A stretch of DNA of 6,766 nucleotides from Hyphomicrobiales bacterium (GTDB lineage Bacteria; Pseudomonadota; Alphaproteobacteria; Rhizobiales; CAYWUX01): contig JANQOC010000389.1 of NCBI GenBank assembly GCA_028279265.1, positions 1 through 6,766 of the forward strand, given 5' to 3'. Below the pieces are notes generated by a model. The model was not told the DNA's origin. It saw only the letters and a list, made by a program, of their open reading frames with translations, and made no database searches. A program made the position numbers and the translations under genes. This document shows, in pieces, positions 4,939-6,766 of the stretch. The number at the start of each line of letters is the position of its first letter. Within the stretch, counting starts at the first letter, position 1.

Positions 4939-5802
4939 ATGACCGACATTACTGAAAAGTTTGTTTTTGCCAATGGCATTCAACAATATGTCCTGGAGGC
5001 CGGAAAAGGCACACCATTGGTGTTACTCCATGGTTGGCCCCAGACCAACTTTGCCTGGCGGAAAGTCATGCCGGTTCTGGCTCGATCCCACCATGTGGTC
5101 GCGCCTGATCTGAGGGGATTGGGCAGGACAGATAAGCCTGACGGGGACTATGATATCAGGACTCTCGCAACGGATATCCATGCGCTTCTCGGAGAACTCG
5201 GTATCGAAAAGCCGGTTCTCGTCGGACATGACTGGGGCGGGCTTTTGGCCCGGCGGTTTTGCCTTGACTGGCCGGGAGAGGCACGGGCCGCCGCTATTCT
5301 GGATGTCGCCCCCCACGAGCAGGTTCTGGCGAACTTGAGCGCCAATTCGGCCAAGTCACTCTGGCATTTCTTTTTCAACGCCGTCCCGGATTTGCCGGAA
5401 AAACTTGTGGCCGGGCGGGCCGATATATTTCTGCGCTACCTGTTTCGCGACAAGTGCTACGATCCTGAAACGTTTCTCGCGGAATGCCTGGACGTTTACG
5501 CGAAAGCCTATGACAGTGAAGAGGCTTTTCGCGCCGGTGCTCAGTATTACAAGGCGATGTTCGGTAAAAATCGTGACATTGATCAGAAGGAGCCGGCGAA
5601 GAAAATGGTGGAGCCGCTGCTTTGTCTTTGGGGAACAAAGGGCGGGGTAGGCGGTGTCGTCGACCTGCTGCACATGTGGCGGCAGGAGGCGGAGGATGTC
5701 CGCGGTTGTGCCTTTGACAAGAGTGGCCATTACCTGCCCGAGGAAGAGCCCGGCAAAGTCGTCGATGAACTCAATAAATTTTTTTCCGAACTTGGTATTT
5801 AG
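4939..5802 (+). CDS. Alpha/beta-fold hydrolase, haloacetate dehalogenase/epoxide hydrolase-like
   Basis: The 287-residue product is an Asp-nucleophile alpha/beta-hydrolase. The oxyanion-hole motif HGWP is at 31-34, nucleophile Asp98 in GHDWGG, and base His264 in SGHYLPEEEP. The third member is probably Asp122 in ILDVAP, 24 residues after the nucleophile as in fluoroacetate dehalogenases rather than late in the chain. LRGLGRTDKP (58-67) and LWGTKGGVGGVVD also match that group. However, the arginines that bind the substrate carboxylate in fluoroacetate dehalogenases (HDRGxR) are absent: here the nucleophile is followed by Trp-Gly-Gly, as in DhlA and epoxide hydrolases. Only the His of the lid His-Trp pair remains (His143, followed by Phe). 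The substrate is thus open: a halogenated compound or an epoxide. The frame opens at a TTG at 4879, but ATG 4939 fits the family's N-terminus better. A DUF3095 gene diverges upstream. Confidence 0.85.
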   Translation: MTDITEKFVFANGIQQYVLEAGKGTPLVLLHGWPQTNFAWRKVMPVLARSHHVVAPDLRGLGRTDKPDGDYDIRTLATDIHALLGELGIEKPVLVGHDWGGLLARRFCLDWPGEARAAAILDVAPHEQVLANLSANSAKSLWHFFFNAVPDLPEKLVAGRADIFLRYLFRDKCYDPETFLAECLDVYAKAYDSEEAFRAGAQYYKAMFGKNRDIDQKEPAKKMVEPLLCLWGTKGGVGGVVDLLHMWRQEAEDVRGCAFDKSGHYLPEEEPGKVVDELNKFFSELGI

Positions 5803-5811
5803 AACTTCGCA

Positions 5812-5863
5812 GCCCGGATAAAAGCCATATTCCGCTTGCTGCTTCTTTTACGCGCAACCGGGC
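5812..5863. terminator. Weak inverted repeat between convergent hydrolase genes
   Basis: GCCCGG (5812-5817) faces CCGGGC (5858-5863), and inside it AAAAG (5820-5824) faces CTTTT (5845-5849). The arms are out of register by several bases and the central loop is 20 nt, so folding is doubtful. A smaller AAGC/GCTT stem (5822-5825 with 5833-5836) competes; read on the minus strand it is followed by TTAT. It lies in the 82-bp gap between gene ends and could end transcription from either side. Confidence 0.2.
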
Positions 5864-5884
5864 GGCACCTGGCTTTCGCGATGA

Positions 5885-6667
5885 TTATGATTTCATAAAA
5901 CCGGTGACTGCGGCGGCAAATTTGTCAGGCACTTCGACAGCGGAAACATGGCCGGCATCGAGTTCCACGAGGCGGGCGTCGGCAATTGCCGCCGTCAACA
6001 GGTCCGAATGGCCCTGAGTCGGGGTCGCAATATCCAATGTGCCGCTGATGACAAGTGTCGGTACCGTTATGCGATGCACGCTCTCGCGGGCATCAAAATC
6101 GCGAATCGCGGTACAGCAGCCGGAATATCCCGCGGGATCAAGTTCCAGAAATTCCTGCCGGATCCTTTGAAATTCCGTTGTGTTGCGTTGCCGAAATCTA
6201 TCGGAGAAAAACCGCTCCATAACCATGTCCGAAATAGCTGCCATGCCGTCGCTACGTACGATATCGGCGCGCTGTTGCCAGGCTTCCGGGGGCGTGATGG
6301 CCGGTGAAGAATTTGCAATGATTATTTTTTCGAGGCGATCCCCGCTCTGAATGGCCAATGACTGGGTGATGATGCCGCCGAGTGACAGGCCGCAAATGGA
6401 AAACTTTGACAATCCTATGTGGTCGGCGATTGCCAGAACATCGTCTGCCAGATCGGCAACTATGTAATCACCGGCCGGGGCGTCTGACCGTCCGTGACCG
6501 CGCTTATCAATTCGGACAAGGAAAAAGTCTTTTTCAAGAAATTGCAGTGCGGAATCCCACATATGGTGGGACGTGCCAATAGAACCAACGAGGAAAAGTG
6601 GCGGTCGGGATTTTGATCCCGCTATATCGTAGTAGAGCCTGATATCATTGTTTTGAGCGAAAGGCAT
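5885..6667 (-). CDS. Alpha/beta-fold hydrolase, 3-oxoadipate enol-lactonase (PcaD)-like
   Basis: The 260-residue product is a Ser-nucleophile alpha/beta-hydrolase of the enol-lactonase type, which hydrolyses 3-oxoadipate enol-lactone in the beta-ketoadipate pathway. Ser95 lies in GLSLGG, the acid is Asp212 in GTLDIATP, and His240 is in DAGHVSAVE. PcaD-like segments include SIGTSHHMWD (29-38), RIDKRGHGRSDAP (52-64), DPAGYSGCC in the cap region and VELDAGH (234-240). Length agrees with PcaD (about 260). No other pca gene is in the window, so it may serve another ester or lactone; a gene symbol is not justified. ATG 6667 is the first in-frame ATG, GTG or TTG after an upstream stop, but no Shine-Dalgarno precedes it. 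It is cytoplasmic, with no signal peptide. It converges with the other hydrolase across 82 bp and differs from it in nucleophile, so the two are not a recent duplication. Confidence 0.85.
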   Translation of the reverse strand: MPFAQNNDIRLYYDIAGSKSRPPLFLVGSIGTSHHMWDSALQFLEKDFFLVRIDKRGHGRSDAPAGDYIVADLADDVLAIADHIGLSKFSICGLSLGGIITQSLAIQSGDRLEKIIIANSSPAITPPEAWQQRADIVRSDGMAAISDMVMERFFSDRFRQRNTTEFQRIRQEFLELDPAGYSGCCTAIRDFDARESVHRITVPTLVISGTLDIATPTQGHSDLLTAAIADARLVELDAGHVSAVEVPDKFAAAVTGFMKS

Positions 6668-6705
6668 GAGAGCGAACCGGATGGAATTCTCGGGAATTGC
6701 GCAGG

Positions 6706-6732
6706 AGTATCACCCGTCAGGTGTTTTATCAA
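6706..6732 (-). promoter_or_regulatory. Weak candidate promoter for the enol-lactonase-like gene
   Basis: On the minus strand TTGATA (6732-6727; five of six matches to TTGACA) is followed after only 15 nt by GATACT (6711-6706; four of six to TATAAT). The spacing is short. A four-base dyad CACC/GGTG (6711-6714 and 6720-6723) lies in between and might be an operator half-site pair, but it is too short to rely on. Confidence 0.2.
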
Positions 6733-6766
6733 TTTGTTAATCATCAGTACGGGAAAATACCGGAAA

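Noticed and set aside
5356..5730. Minus-strand open frame of 124 codons inside the dehalogenase-like gene
   Set aside because: It is antisense to a frame with a complete catalytic triad and has no recognisable motif.
4939..6667. The two neighbouring alpha/beta-hydrolases as a tandem duplication
   Set aside because: They use different nucleophiles (Asp versus Ser), have different acid positions and lids, and lie on opposite strands, so they belong to separate subfamilies.
6711..6723. Short dyad CACC-cgtca-GGTG upstream of the enol-lactonase-like gene, followed by TTTT
   Set aside because: A four-base stem is too short for a terminator and common by chance; it is noted only within the promoter entry.
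1..6766. Defence system, mobile element, CRISPR array or tRNA/rRNA gene
   Set aside because: I saw no transposase, integrase, nuclease or toxin motif, no repeated spacers and no tRNA-like cloverleaf in the intergenic regions.

Overview
The window is a gene-dense stretch of bacterial chromosome. It holds seven recognisable or probable complete protein-coding genes and the 3' end of an eighth, and I see no RNA genes, insertion sequences or CRISPR arrays. Moderate-to-high GC, Shine-Dalgarno-led genes and the mix of catabolic families (amidase, PuuE-like deacetylase, cupin, dehalogenase-like and enol-lactonase-like hydrolases) suggest a proteobacterium, most likely an environmental alphaproteobacterium. 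The taxonomic guess is inference only.

Left part (1-3295). A plus-strand gene ends at 225 and encodes a beta-sandwich C-terminal domain of the kind fused to some iron-sulfur oxidoreductase subunits. It converges with a minus-strand pair: a PuuE-like polysaccharide-deacetylase-fold hydrolase (2388-1510), then, 37 nt downstream, an amidase-signature enzyme resembling plant AMI1 (1472-255). A 292-bp divergent intergenic region separates this pair from a plus-strand single-domain cupin gene (2681-3214). That region contains a large imperfect palindrome over a candidate minus-strand promoter, a TTGACA-type -35 box for the cupin gene and a possible 28-codon leader ORF. Two C-N hydrolases in one operon, a divergent cupin and a possible redox enzyme look like a catabolic module for a nitrogenous (amide or cyclic amide/ureide) compound. 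The substrate cannot be read from sequence.

Middle part (3296-4938). A small Trp/Arg-rich protein gene of unknown function (3331-3582) ends 1 nt before a stable hairpin. It converges with a minus-strand DUF3095 gene (4842-3646), whose product resembles class III nucleotidyl cyclases at its N-terminus.

Right part (4939-6766). An alpha/beta-hydrolase of the haloacetate dehalogenase/epoxide hydrolase group runs on the plus strand (4939-5802) and converges with a minus-strand 3-oxoadipate enol-lactonase-like hydrolase (6667-5885). The first has no Shine-Dalgarno, and a TATACT box lies just upstream of its ATG, so its mRNA may be leaderless. The two hydrolases share a fold but not a nucleophile (Asp versus Ser).

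No defence system or mobile element is visible. The most original points are the paired amidohydrolase module with its palindromic control region, the DUF3095 cyclase-like protein and the possible leaderless hydrolase gene.
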